Assembly: GCA_019309605.1 (NCBI GenBank)
Contig: JAFDFW010000220.1
Location: 1-5,195 of the forward strand
Length of the DNA: 5,195 bases
Direction of reading: 5' to 3'
Source of the DNA: Deltaproteobacteria bacterium
Lineage (GTDB): Bacteria > Myxococcota_A > Polyangia > Polyangiales > Houyiibacteriaceae
The position numbers were made by a program, and so were the translations under genes. The notes beneath the pieces were generated by a model. It saw only the letters and a program-made list of their open reading frames with translations, was not told where the DNA came from and ran no database searches. Every line of letters starts with the position of its first letter. Position 1 is the stretch's first letter. Below are positions 1-5,195 of the stretch, piece by piece.

Positions 1-1
1 G

Positions 2-631
2 ATTCTCCTGACCGAAGGCGATCCAGACATGTTCGACGTCCGCGTCCACATGCCCACCGACGCATCCAAAGAGGAAACCGAAGCGCTCCTCGCCAAGCTC
101 GATGCGCGGATCATTGAGCTCGACAATCCGAATGTAGAAGCAACCGTAGCCGTCCGCGGGATGACCCGGACCGACATGGGGCTCAGCTCCGGCGATCACC
201 TTGGCATGGTCACTGTGTTCGTCGTACCCGCCACCGAACGCAGCAACATGCACAGCGGACGCGATCTAGTGACGCAAGTGAGCGGGCTGTATGACGATGT
301 CGTGGGGCCAACTCGGATGGAGGTCATCGAGGTGAGGCCCGGGCCGCCACGCGGTGCGCCCGTCGCGGTTCGTATCCGGGGCGAAGACCACGAGCGCCTC
401 GTGGAGCTTGCGGAACGAGTGCTGGCCGAGGTTCGCGTCACCGCGGGGACGCGCAACTCGAACCATGACCATGAACTCGGCAAGCAGGAGCTCCGGATCA
501 AAGTCGACGAGCAGCGCGCGGCGCTTCATGGGCTCACGCCAGAAATGGTCAGCCGATGGTTGCGAAGCGCATTCGGAGCGACTCCCGCGTCGACCCTCAG
601 GACCCGGCTCGCATCGCGTCGTTGCAGTTGA
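2..631 (+). CDS. RND (HAE1/AcrB-type) efflux permease, upstream fragment; partial at 5' end and frameshifted at 3' end
   Basis: This is the periplasmic part of the second half of a proton-driven RND pump, which normally works in the inner membrane as a trimer with an adaptor and an outer-membrane channel. The frame is open from base 2, so the true start lies outside the window; the ATG at 29 is internal. The text opens with a PC1 porter strand and helix (DVRVHMPTDASKEETEALL), continues through docking and porter sequence (PRGAPVAVRIRGEDHERLVELAERV), and reaches a family-typical stretch (ELGKQELRIKVDEQRAALHG, then LTPEMVSRWLRSAFGA). After about base 601 the reading becomes nonsense (TRLASRRCS) and stops at 629-631. 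The rest of the protein continues in frame 1 (see 556-1458). The family is about 1000-1050 residues, so the N-terminal half should lie upstream. Family assignment is strong; the substrate cannot be told. Confidence 0.85.
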   Translation: MLLTEGDPDMFDVRVHMPTDASKEETEALLAKLDARIIELDNPNVEATVAVRGMTRTDMGLSSGDHLGMVTVFVVPATERSNMHSGRDLVTQVSGLYDDVVGPTRMEVIEVRPGPPRGAPVAVRIRGEDHERLVELAERVLAEVRVTAGTRNSNHDHELGKQELRIKVDEQRAALHGLTPEMVSRWLRSAFGATPASTLRTRLASRRCS

Positions 632-1458
632 TGACGCCCACCGGAGGCGAGGTGGCGATCCGCGAAATCGCAGACGTGTCGCACGGACAGGGCCCGAGCG
701 CGATCCGCCGCTACCAACAAAAACGGGTTGTCAGCGTGCTTTCGGGCATCGACGAGGCGGTGACGAACAGCGGTGAGGTGAACTCGACCCTGCGGAAGCG
801 GCTCGCGTCGCTGGAGGCCGCGAACCCTGACATTCGCTTTGAATACGGCGGGCAGTTCGAGGAGACGCAGGAGTCGGTCGATTCACTGTTCCGCGCGTTC
901 ATCGTCGCCATGCTGCTGATCTACACGATTTTGGCGACGCAGTTTCAGAGCTTCTCGCAACCATTGGTCGTGATGGCGGCCATTCCACTGGCGTTAATCG
1001 GGGTCGCGGGCGGGTTTCTGCTCAGTCCGAAGGCAATTGGATTGATCGCTCTCGTCGGCGTCGTCGGGCTGACCGGGATTGTGGTCAACGATTCGTTGGT
1101 GCTCGTCGATTTCATCAACAAACGTCGAGATCGCGGGATGGTGCTCGACGAAGCGATCGTCGAGGCCGGCAAGCTGCGTCTACGGCCGATCTTTCTGACG
1201 AGCGTCACCACGATTGCGGGCCTCTTCCCGTTATCACTTGCGACGGAGAGCCTTCCGCACCTGGCGCCGATGGCCCAGGTGATCGTCTACGGCCTGACCT
1301 TCTCGACGCTGCTTACCTTATTGGTGGTGCCTTGCCTGTACCGGCTCGACGTAGACCTGGCGACGCGCGTGTCGGCTTGGTTTGCGCCGATGAAGCGTTG
1401 GGCGACAGACCCGGGCGCGGCGGCGGTCGACGAACCGGCGGACAGGACTGCCGAGTAG
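556..1458 (+). CDS. RND (HAE1/AcrB-type) efflux permease, C-terminal fragment after a frameshift
   Basis: This is the C-terminal part of the same pump in frame 1. Homologous text starts near base 586 (RVDPQDPARIASLQLMTPTG). The ATG at 556 merely opens the frame and its first roughly ten residues are out-of-frame noise. Counting from that ATG, residues 20-108 finish the porter region (GEVAIREIADV, then RRYQQKRVVSVLSGID). Five membrane segments follow, equivalent to TM8-TM12, at about 112-130, 136-155, 160-187, 209-229 and 239-262. The TM10 signature GIVVNDSLVLVDFIN is at 174-188 and the conserved LRLRPIFLTSVTTIAGLFPL is at 207-226. The Asn-Asp pair falls where AcrB has Lys940-Asn941; Asn at that site is common in HAE1 relatives. 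The tail is acidic and short, as usual. If the frameshift is real, neither fragment should make a working pump, so the locus would be a pseudogene. If it is an assembly error, the gene is intact. An SDR gene starts 50 bases after the stop. Confidence 0.87.
   Translation: MVAKRIRSDSRVDPQDPARIASLQLMTPTGGEVAIREIADVSHGQGPSAIRRYQQKRVVSVLSGIDEAVTNSGEVNSTLRKRLASLEAANPDIRFEYGGQFEETQESVDSLFRAFIVAMLLIYTILATQFQSFSQPLVVMAAIPLALIGVAGGFLLSPKAIGLIALVGVVGLTGIVVNDSLVLVDFINKRRDRGMVLDEAIVEAGKLRLRPIFLTSVTTIAGLFPLSLATESLPHLAPMAQVIVYGLTFSTLLTLLVVPCLYRLDVDLATRVSAWFAPMKRWATDPGAAAVDEPADRTAE
581..606 (+). other. Frameshift / deletion scar inside the RND permease gene
   Basis: Bases 586-603 read sensibly in two frames. 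In frame 2 they give ASTLR, which belongs just after the RSAFGA segment. In frame 1 they give RVDPQD, which belongs roughly ten residues further on in the family, after a DG-E-DVLV type strand that is absent here. The simplest reading is that two near-identical stretches once flanked that strand, and that recombination, slippage or an assembler collapsed them into one. Restoring the frame needs a missing segment of 3n+1 bases, and a loss of about 46 bases fits that rule. The dual-frame fit is seen directly; the mechanism and length are inference. Confidence 0.6.
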
Positions 1459-1508
1459 CCGCTCGCGCGCTCGTGGCAGTGGGCTCGGGGAGCTGCTACG
1501 CGCAGACC

Positions 1509-2312
1509 ATGGCCAAGCGTTTCGACAACCAGGTCGTTTGGATCACGGGGGGAGGCAGCGGTATCGGCCGCGCGCTGGCCCTGGCCTTCGCGAAGGAAGG
1601 CGCAGCGGTGGCGGTGTCGGGGCGGCGCGAAGAGCGGCTTCACGAAGTGGTCCAAGAGCTCGAGGGCCGTGGAGGCAAGGGGCTGGCCGTCCGATGTGAC
1701 GTGACGGACGAGGCCTCGGTCGCAGAAGCCGTGCGAACGGTGGTTCGAACCTTGGGTGGTCTCGATGTTGCCGTCGCCAACGCTGGATTCTCCGTTGCCG
1801 GGCGGATCGAGAAACTCTCCGCGGCCGATTGGCGACGCCAACTCGACGTCAACGTGATCGGCACGGCGATGACCGCGAGGTACGCCATCCCACACCTGCG
1901 CGAACGCCAGGGGCGCTTGGCGCTCGTGGGAAGCGTGATGTCGATGATGTCGATGCCGGGTCTCGGCGCGAACTCGGCATCGAAATATGCCGTGCGCGCG
2001 ATTGGGCAAGCACTCGCGGTGGAGCTTCATGGCAGCGGCGTGAGCTGCACGACGATTTATCCTGGCTACACCAAGAGCGAGATCGCCCAAGTCGACAACC
2101 AGGGCCGATTCGACGCGTCCCGCAAAGACGGGCGCCCCAAGACCCTGATGTGGTCGGCCGACCGGGCGGCGCGCGCGATGGTTAGCGCAATCGCACAGCG
2201 GAAGCGCGAATACACCTTCACCGGCCACGGCAAGGTCGGTGCCTTTGCCGGCCGCCACATGCCCGGCCTCGTGCACTACGGCCTCACGCGGGGCAAAAAG
2301 CAGAAGGCTTAG
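1509..2312 (+). CDS. Short-chain dehydrogenase/reductase (SDR) family protein with Asn at the catalytic Tyr position
   Basis: This is a 267-residue classical-type SDR, a cytosolic Rossmann-fold NAD(P)(H) oxidoreductase family. The cofactor loop TGGGSGIG is at residues 13-20. Arg39-Arg40 at the end of beta-2 suggest NADPH preference. CDVTD is at 63-67, NAG at 91-93, the active-site Asn at 115, Ser at 142, Lys at 159 and the PG motif at 185-186. The catalytic Tyr of YxxxK should be residue 155, exactly 13 after Ser142, but the codon at 1971-1973 is AAC (Asn). Tyr160 follows the Lys and is not an equivalent. The C-terminal part (VDNQGRF, then GHGK) resembles uncharacterised SDRs I associate with Myxococcota. 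The ATG at 1509 was chosen because it begins just before the first Rossmann strand. An upstream extension to 1332 would overlap the pump gene in a non-homologous frame. No clear Shine-Dalgarno is seen: GGGGAG at 1487-1492 is 16 bases away. It lies 50 bases after the pump gene and may be co-transcribed. Substrate unknown; normal redox activity is doubtful. Confidence 0.9.
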   Translation: MAKRFDNQVVWITGGGSGIGRALALAFAKEGAAVAVSGRREERLHEVVQELEGRGGKGLAVRCDVTDEASVAEAVRTVVRTLGGLDVAVANAGFSVAGRIEKLSAADWRRQLDVNVIGTAMTARYAIPHLRERQGRLALVGSVMSMMSMPGLGANSASKYAVRAIGQALAVELHGSGVSCTTIYPGYTKSEIAQVDNQGRFDASRKDGRPKTLMWSADRAARAMVSAIAQRKREYTFTGHGKVGAFAGRHMPGLVHYGLTRGKKQKA

Positions 2313-2334
2313 CCGCTACTGCACGACGTAGCGG
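2313..2334. terminator. Candidate bidirectional terminator hairpin between convergent genes
   Basis: CCGCTAC at 2313-2319 and GTAGCGG at 2328-2334 form a perfect 7-bp inverted repeat with an 8-base loop. It begins immediately after the SDR stop codon and includes the stop codon of the opposing gene. A hairpin here could end transcription from both sides. No U-tract directly follows on the plus strand. On the minus strand a run of five T lies only about 14 bases beyond the stem. It is therefore not a textbook intrinsic terminator. Confidence 0.4.
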
Positions 2335-3263
2335 AACATGACGATGAGGTAGCTTTCCTTGCGGCCGCCGATGTCCTGGCGCAGTGCCATTTCGATGCCG
2401 ACCTTGTCCTTGGTGAAGCCCGCGCCGGCGGTGATTTGGTTGAGATTGCGGCCCTGGTCGCGACGGTAGCCGAAGCGGAGCGGGACCATCTCACCGGCGA
2501 TGTAGCTCAGGCCTCCGCCGGCGATCAGCTTCGGCTTTGAGAACGTCGTGAAGTCGAAGAGCATGTCGCCGCCAATGCTGAACGCCTGGACGGGCGCGAG
2601 GCTCACGCTGCCCCCGGCCATCTGTGGGGCAAGCGCGGAGTGGGTTTTGATCAGGTTGTAGCCGAGGCCCGCGAGCCGGAGCCACGGAATCGGTGAGAGC
2701 GTCAGCGAGGCGTCCATGGTGATGCCCTCAAACGAGGGACCGAGTTTCTGCCCTTCGTAGCGGTCTGCCTTCAATTTCGCCCAGCGGAAAGCAACGCCGA
2801 GTCCGAGCTGCGGGATGGCCTGGACCCCGATCCCAGAACGCCAATCCCAGCCGCTATACCGTCTGTTTTCCCCGGACCACACACCGCGGAAGCTGGTGCC
2901 CATCGCGATCTTCTTGCTGGTCGTCGAGTCGCTGATCGAGCTGCCCATGGTCCAGTACGTCCCTCCGTCGCTCTTGCTGCCAGGGATGATCTGAGAGAAG
3001 GCCTCCACGTCGTAGGTCGAGACGGCCGCCATGTTGGAGGTGTTGTACGCGAGCGCGGAGACTCCGATCGCGCCTGCCCTTGCGCCCGAGCCCATCGCCA
3101 GCCCGTAGGTCGTGTCGAGCGTATCCTCAGTGGGCACGATTGCGGGCGTCGCAACACCGCCGACACCCGACGGCGCCTGCTGCCCCAATGCGGCTTTCGC
3201 TGGACACAACGCTGTCACGAGACCGACGATCGCCGTCGCCCATAGAGCTCGTTTTCCCCACAT
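2316..3263 (-). CDS. Predicted outer-membrane beta-barrel protein (PorV/OmpP1-like), function unknown
   Basis: The gene encodes 315 residues. Residues 1-24 form a Sec signal peptide: basic start MWGKR, hydrophobic core ALWATAIVGLVTALC, and an Ala-x-Ala site near PAKA. There is no proper lipobox before Cys20. Residues 54-79 (GLAMGSGARAGAIGVSALAY, then NTSNMA) match the style of the GMGGA-DDASA-YNPAGLA segment found near the mature N-terminus of FadL/OmpP1- and PorV/PorQ-type barrels. The rest alternates short amphipathic strands and polar turns, for example KKIAMGTSFRGVW, LGLGVAFRWAKLKAD, VPLRFGYRRDQ, NQITAGAGFTKDKVGIEMAL and SYLIVMFRYVV. The protein ends in YVVQ rather than the usual terminal aromatic residue. 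The start at 3263 is preferred because GGGAG lies 8 bases upstream and the signal peptide begins there; the ATG at 3338 would bury it behind 25 extra residues. It converges on the SDR gene and diverges from dnaA. Transported substrate or structural role cannot be told. Confidence 0.72.
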   Translation of the reverse strand: MWGKRALWATAIVGLVTALCPAKAALGQQAPSGVGGVATPAIVPTEDTLDTTYGLAMGSGARAGAIGVSALAYNTSNMAAVSTYDVEAFSQIIPGSKSDGGTYWTMGSSISDSTTSKKIAMGTSFRGVWSGENRRYSGWDWRSGIGVQAIPQLGLGVAFRWAKLKADRYEGQKLGPSFEGITMDASLTLSPIPWLRLAGLGYNLIKTHSALAPQMAGGSVSLAPVQAFSIGGDMLFDFTTFSKPKLIAGGGLSYIAGEMVPLRFGYRRDQGRNLNQITAGAGFTKDKVGIEMALRQDIGGRKESYLIVMFRYVVQ

Positions 3264-3271
3264 GAGTAATA

Positions 3272-3276
3272 CTCCC
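3272..3276 (-). promoter_or_regulatory. Ribosome binding site of the beta-barrel gene
   Basis: The minus strand reads GGGAG, followed by eight bases and then ATG at 3263. This spacing is ideal and decides the start in favour of 3263 over the in-frame ATG at 3338. Confidence 0.7.
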
Positions 3277-3399
3277 GGCGAAGCTAACAGCGATGGATCA
3301 CCCTTCCAAATTGTCGACCCCGAGCTGATGTGGGGCACGCACCGCGGCGGAAAGGTAGCCGCATGGGCGCGAAACGCGACCGAAACATCGTGAGTTGTC

Positions 3400-3419
3400 G
3401 GTGGATAACTTGTGGATCC
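3400..3419 (-). promoter_or_regulatory. Pair of DnaA-box-like sites
   Basis: GGTGGATAA (3400-3408) matches the complement of the TTATCCACA consensus at 8 of 9 bases. TGTGGATCC (3411-3419) matches at 7 of 9. Their starts are 11 bp apart, about one helical turn, and both have the same orientation, so two DnaA molecules could bind the same face of the DNA. Confidence 0.5.
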
Positions 3420-3475
3420 AGGGCCCGACTCTTACCGTTCGCGTGCGATCGCGACCATGTGAAACGTGCAAGGCC

Positions 3476-3484
3476 TGTGGATCA
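3476..3484 (-). promoter_or_regulatory. DnaA-box-like site
   Basis: TGTGGATCA matches the complement of TTATCCACA at 8 of 9 bases and has the same orientation as the pair at 3400-3419. It sits at the left edge of the A+T-rich core. Confidence 0.5.
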
Positions 3485-3660
3485 ATTGGGTGCGAAGTGG
3501 CCTTGAATGTTGCACAAACGATAACACGACGTAATTCGGAATGATCACAATGAGTTGTCAACAGGGGAGAAACGACGCGTGACATCGTAGTCGCGACTGT
3601 CAAAAAAACTGCGTGTGAATCTTTCGCGATCACAAGTGGTTAGGAATTTGTTTGTCGATC
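3481..3660. other. A+T-rich core, candidate DNA-unwinding region
   Basis: By hand count this segment is 45% G+C, against roughly 60% or more in neighbouring genes. It contains GTAATTCGGAATGATCACAA, a seven-A run at 3602-3608 and TTAGGAATTTGTTTG. It lies between the left group of DnaA-box-like sites (3400-3484) and the right group (3749-3793), a suitable position for duplex opening. No defined 13-mer array or clear DnaA-trio run was recognised. Confidence 0.35.
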
Positions 3661-3748
3661 TCCGTAGACGCTTCCGAAACGCGCTGCTAGTTTCGGCGCC
3701 CTTCACTCGAAGGACACCAGTCGGCAATCGCCAGAGTCGGCGGATGTT

Positions 3749-3757
3749 GGTGGATGA
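3749..3757 (-). promoter_or_regulatory. Weak DnaA-box-like site
   Basis: GGTGGATGA matches the complement of TTATCCACA at 7 of 9 bases, with the same orientation as the others. On its own it would not be significant. Confidence 0.3.
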
Positions 3758-3784
3758 CAGACCGATTGCTCGGTCCAGGCTAGA

Positions 3785-3793
3785 TGTGGATAG
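3785..3793 (-). promoter_or_regulatory. DnaA-box-like site close to the dnaA start
   Basis: TGTGGATAG matches the complement of TTATCCACA at 8 of 9 bases. It lies about 50 bases before the dnaA start codon, where bound DnaA could affect its own transcription or translation start region. Confidence 0.45.
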
Positions 3794-3835
3794 CTTGGGG
3801 ACGTGAATGCTGAATTGCGCGTTTTTCGGGGGCAC

Positions 3836-3840
3836 AGGAG
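3836..3840 (+). promoter_or_regulatory. Ribosome binding site of dnaA with short spacing
   Basis: AGGAG is followed by only three bases (ACG) before the ATG at 3844, shorter than the usual 5-9. The start is still secure. The next in-frame stop upstream is at 3811, no ATG, GTG or TTG lies between, and the N-terminus MEQLWEQTLGSL matches DnaA domain I. Confidence 0.55.
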
Positions 3841-3843
3841 ACG

Positions 3844-5195
3844 ATGGAACAATTGTGGGAACAAACGCTGGGGAGCCTGAAGGGGAACCTCTCGCCCGAG
3901 AACTTCGACACGTGGCTGCGGCCCGTTCAGTTTGGGGGCATCGAGAGCGATTCTATCGTTCTGCGGATCCCGAATCAGTTCTTCGCGGAGTGGATCGCTG
4001 CGCACTACCTCGACATGATCCTCGATACTTTGCAGACCACCGCCGGCGACACGCCCTTACCGAAGAAGGTTCGCTGGGAGCTCGATGAGACGCTGCGCGA
4101 GAAGGCACAAATTGCGCGTGAGTCGACCCCTCCGCCTGCTCCCCGGGCTCCTCGAGCGACTCCCCGGGCTCCTGAAAACGCCGATCTCAACCCCAAGTAC
4201 CGGTTCAAGAACTTCGTCGTGGGCCCCGCCAATCAGCTCGCGCACGCGGCAAGCGTCGCTTGTGGCTCCGATCCGGGCAGCCGGTACAACCCGCTCTTCA
4301 TTTATGGCGGCGTCGGTCTTGGCAAAACCCACCTGGTCAATGCGATCGGTCACGCGATCATGCAGCGAAACCCCCGCTCGCGGATTCTCTACCTGTCGGC
4401 CGAGCAATTCACCAACGAGTTCATCTGGTCGTTGCAGAACCACCAGATCAATACATTCCGGGAGCGGTATCGGACACAGTGCGACGTCTTGTTGATGGAC
4501 GACATCCAGTTCCTTGCGGGTCGGGAGCAGACGCAGGAAGAGTTCTTCCACACTTTCAACGCCCTGTATCACTCCGACAAGCAGATCGTCGTCACATCCG
4601 ACGTGTACCCGCATCAGATCTCCGAAATGCAGGAACGTCTGGTCAGCCGGTTTCAATCGGGGATGGTCGCTGACGTGCAGGCGCCGGAGCTCGATACCCG
4701 CATCGCCATCCTGCAGCAGAAGGCCGAGAGCGAAGGGATCGAGCTCCGGAGCGAGGTTGCCCTCTTCTTGGCGCAGACGGTGCGTAGCAACGTCCGGGAG
4801 CTCGAGGGTACCCTCCTACGAGTCGCGGTGAAGGCCGAGCTACTGGGGCTCCCGATGGACCTCGAGTTGGCGAAGGAGACGATGCGAGCCACCGTCCCGA
4901 ACCAGGACACCGAGACGAGCGTTGAAGACATCCAGCGCACCGCCTGTGGCTACTTCGGCATTCGTCTGGCGGACCTCAAGTCCCGGCGACGTCACCGGGC
5001 AGTGAGCTTCCCTCGAATGGTCGCGATGTACATTTGCCGGCAGCGTCTCGGGACGAGCTACCCCGAGCTTGGCGAGCGCTTTGGCGGCAAAGACCACACC
5101 ACGGTCATCAGCGCCGTCCGCAAGATCAGTGGGCTGATCGAGGACCAGGACGAACGCGTCCTCGGAGCCGTGGGTGCCATCGAGCGAAAGCTCGG
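3844..5195 (+). CDS. dnaA: Chromosomal replication initiator protein DnaA, truncated by the window's 3' edge
   Basis: DnaA is the AAA+ ATPase that binds origin boxes, melts the DNA and helps load the replicative helicase. The window holds 450 complete codons. Domain I (about 1-85) opens MEQLWEQTLGSLKGNLSPEN and includes the conserved NFDTWLRP segment. Domain II (about 86-115) is a short Pro/Ala/Arg-rich linker with an internal repeat. Domain III starts near NPKYRFKNFVVG (116-127). It has Walker A GGVGLGKT at 155-162 (Lys161), Walker B LLMDD ending at Asp219-Asp220, sensor I TSD at 251-253, SRF with Arg269 in the box VII region, and sensor II Arg318 in NVRELEGTL. Domain IV includes the basic loop KSRRRHR (379-385) and the DnaA signature GGKDHTTVISAVRKI, with Asp417, His418, Thr419 and Thr420. 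Family proteins are mostly about 450-470 residues, so only a short tail is missing. dnaN often follows. All key residues are present, so the protein should be active. The origin candidate lies directly upstream. Confidence 0.97.
   Translation, partial: MEQLWEQTLGSLKGNLSPENFDTWLRPVQFGGIESDSIVLRIPNQFFAEWIAAHYLDMILDTLQTTAGDTPLPKKVRWELDETLREKAQIARESTPPPAPRAPRATPRAPENADLNPKYRFKNFVVGPANQLAHAASVACGSDPGSRYNPLFIYGGVGLGKTHLVNAIGHAIMQRNPRSRILYLSAEQFTNEFIWSLQNHQINTFRERYRTQCDVLLMDDIQFLAGREQTQEEFFHTFNALYHSDKQIVVTSDVYPHQISEMQERLVSRFQSGMVADVQAPELDTRIAILQQKAESEGIELRSEVALFLAQTVRSNVRELEGTLLRVAVKAELLGLPMDLELAKETMRATVPNQDTETSVEDIQRTACGYFGIRLADLKSRRRHRAVSFPRMVAMYICRQRLGTSYPELGERFGGKDHTTVISAVRKISGLIEDQDERVLGAVGAIERKL
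4139..4173 (+). repeat. Short in-frame repeat in the dnaA linker
   Basis: CTCCCCGGGCTCCT occurs at 4139-4152 and again, identically, at 4160-4173. The copies are 21 bp (seven codons) apart, so the reading frame is kept. They encode the repeated PRAP segments of the domain II linker (about residues 99-112). Replication slippage could lengthen or shorten the linker here without harming the folded domains. Confidence 0.75.

Larger units (their letters stand above)
3264..3843. other. oriC: Gene-free region upstream of dnaA; candidate oriC and dnaA control region
   Basis: This 580-bp stretch separates two divergent genes. No frame within it has a credible ribosome binding site or recognisable protein text. 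By hand count, 3481-3660 is 81/180 = 45% G+C, well below the flanking genes, and it includes a seven-A run at 3602-3608. Five near-matches to TGTGGATAA (the complement of TTATCCACA) lie in the same orientation at 3400, 3411, 3476, 3749 and 3785. A weaker opposite-orientation match, TTGTCAACA, is at 3555-3563. A small inverted repeat, TGACA-N13-TGTCA (3580-3602), encloses the palindrome GTCGCGAC, and the palindrome GCGATCGC is at 3445-3452. Many bacteria place the origin beside dnaA, so an origin is plausible. The boxes are imperfect, so dnaA autoregulation alone could also explain them. No clear sigma-70 promoter was recognised. Confidence 0.6.

Noticed and set aside
1332..1508. N-terminal extension of the SDR into the pump gene
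   Set aside because: The extra residues overlap the pump's real frame, are Arg/Gly-rich noise and precede the normal SDR start. The ATG at 1509 fits the family.
1938..1955. Tandem nine-base duplication (ATGTCGATG twice) in the SDR between catalytic Ser and the Asn/Tyr position
   Set aside because: If it were a recent insertion, the Ser-to-Tyr-position distance would be too long. The distance is the classical 13, so this is probably coincidental codon repetition in MSMMSM.
1287..2276. Long minus-strand open frame (329 codons) opposite the SDR gene
   Set aside because: It is antisense to a well-supported SDR, its translation is rich in Arg/His/Ala with no recognisable motif, and long antisense frames are common in GC-rich genes.
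3264..3338. Longer start for the barrel protein at 3338
   Set aside because: It would put 25 residues before a clean signal peptide, while the ATG at 3263 has a well-spaced GGGAG.
3296..3660. Seven GATC sites in the origin candidate, reminiscent of Dam/SeqA control
   Set aside because: GATC is also frequent in the coding part of this window, about one per 100 bases in the pump gene. The excess is at most about twofold and nothing else points to SeqA.
3766..3794. Possible sigma-70 promoter for dnaA (TTGCTC, 17-base gap, GATAGC)
   Set aside because: The -10 element matches only three of six bases. The overlap with a DnaA-box-like site is suggestive but not enough to call it.
3298..3835. Short open frames on both strands in the dnaA upstream region
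   Set aside because: None has a convincing ribosome binding site or family-like sequence, several overlap one another, and they cross the DnaA-box-like sites.

Overview
The window is about 60% G+C by eye and looks like a chromosomal segment from a Gram-negative bacterium. It carries the C-terminal half of an RND inner-membrane pump, a predicted outer-membrane beta-barrel protein, and dnaA with a candidate replication origin upstream. The style of the DnaA and of the SDR C-terminus fits Myxococcota or a related deltaproteobacterial lineage. That placement is an inference from family resemblance and is only moderately supported.

Layout from left to right. Positions 2-1458 hold the C-terminal half of an HAE1/AcrB-type RND permease, broken by a frameshift near 581-606. 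The upstream part reads in frame 2 to a stop at 631, and the downstream part reads in frame 1 to a stop at 1458. The break looks like a short deletion between two similar stretches. Fifty bases later, on the same strand, lies a short-chain dehydrogenase (1509-2312). Its Rossmann and Ser/Lys motifs are intact, but Asn sits at the catalytic tyrosine position. It converges with a minus-strand gene (2316-3263) for a secreted, probably beta-barrel outer-membrane protein. Only 3 bp separate the two stop codons, and a perfect 7-bp-stem hairpin spans the junction.

Positions 3264-3843 contain no credible gene. The stretch separates the divergent barrel gene from dnaA. It includes a relatively A+T-rich core (3481-3660, 45% G+C by hand count) and at least five same-orientation near-matches to the DnaA box. 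It is the best candidate for oriC and/or the dnaA autoregulatory region.

Positions 3844-5195 encode nearly all of DnaA: 450 complete codons, with domains I-IV and all AAA+ and DNA-binding motifs visible. The gene is cut by the window edge a short way before its expected end.

The genes do not form one pathway. The origin and dnaA are one functional unit. The pump remnant and SDR may be or have been co-transcribed, and the barrel gene is a separate divergent unit. I saw no tRNA, rRNA, CRISPR array, insertion sequence or phage gene. I found no convincing new system. The points most worth a second look are the catalytic-site substitution in the SDR, the deletion scar in the pump gene and the origin candidate.
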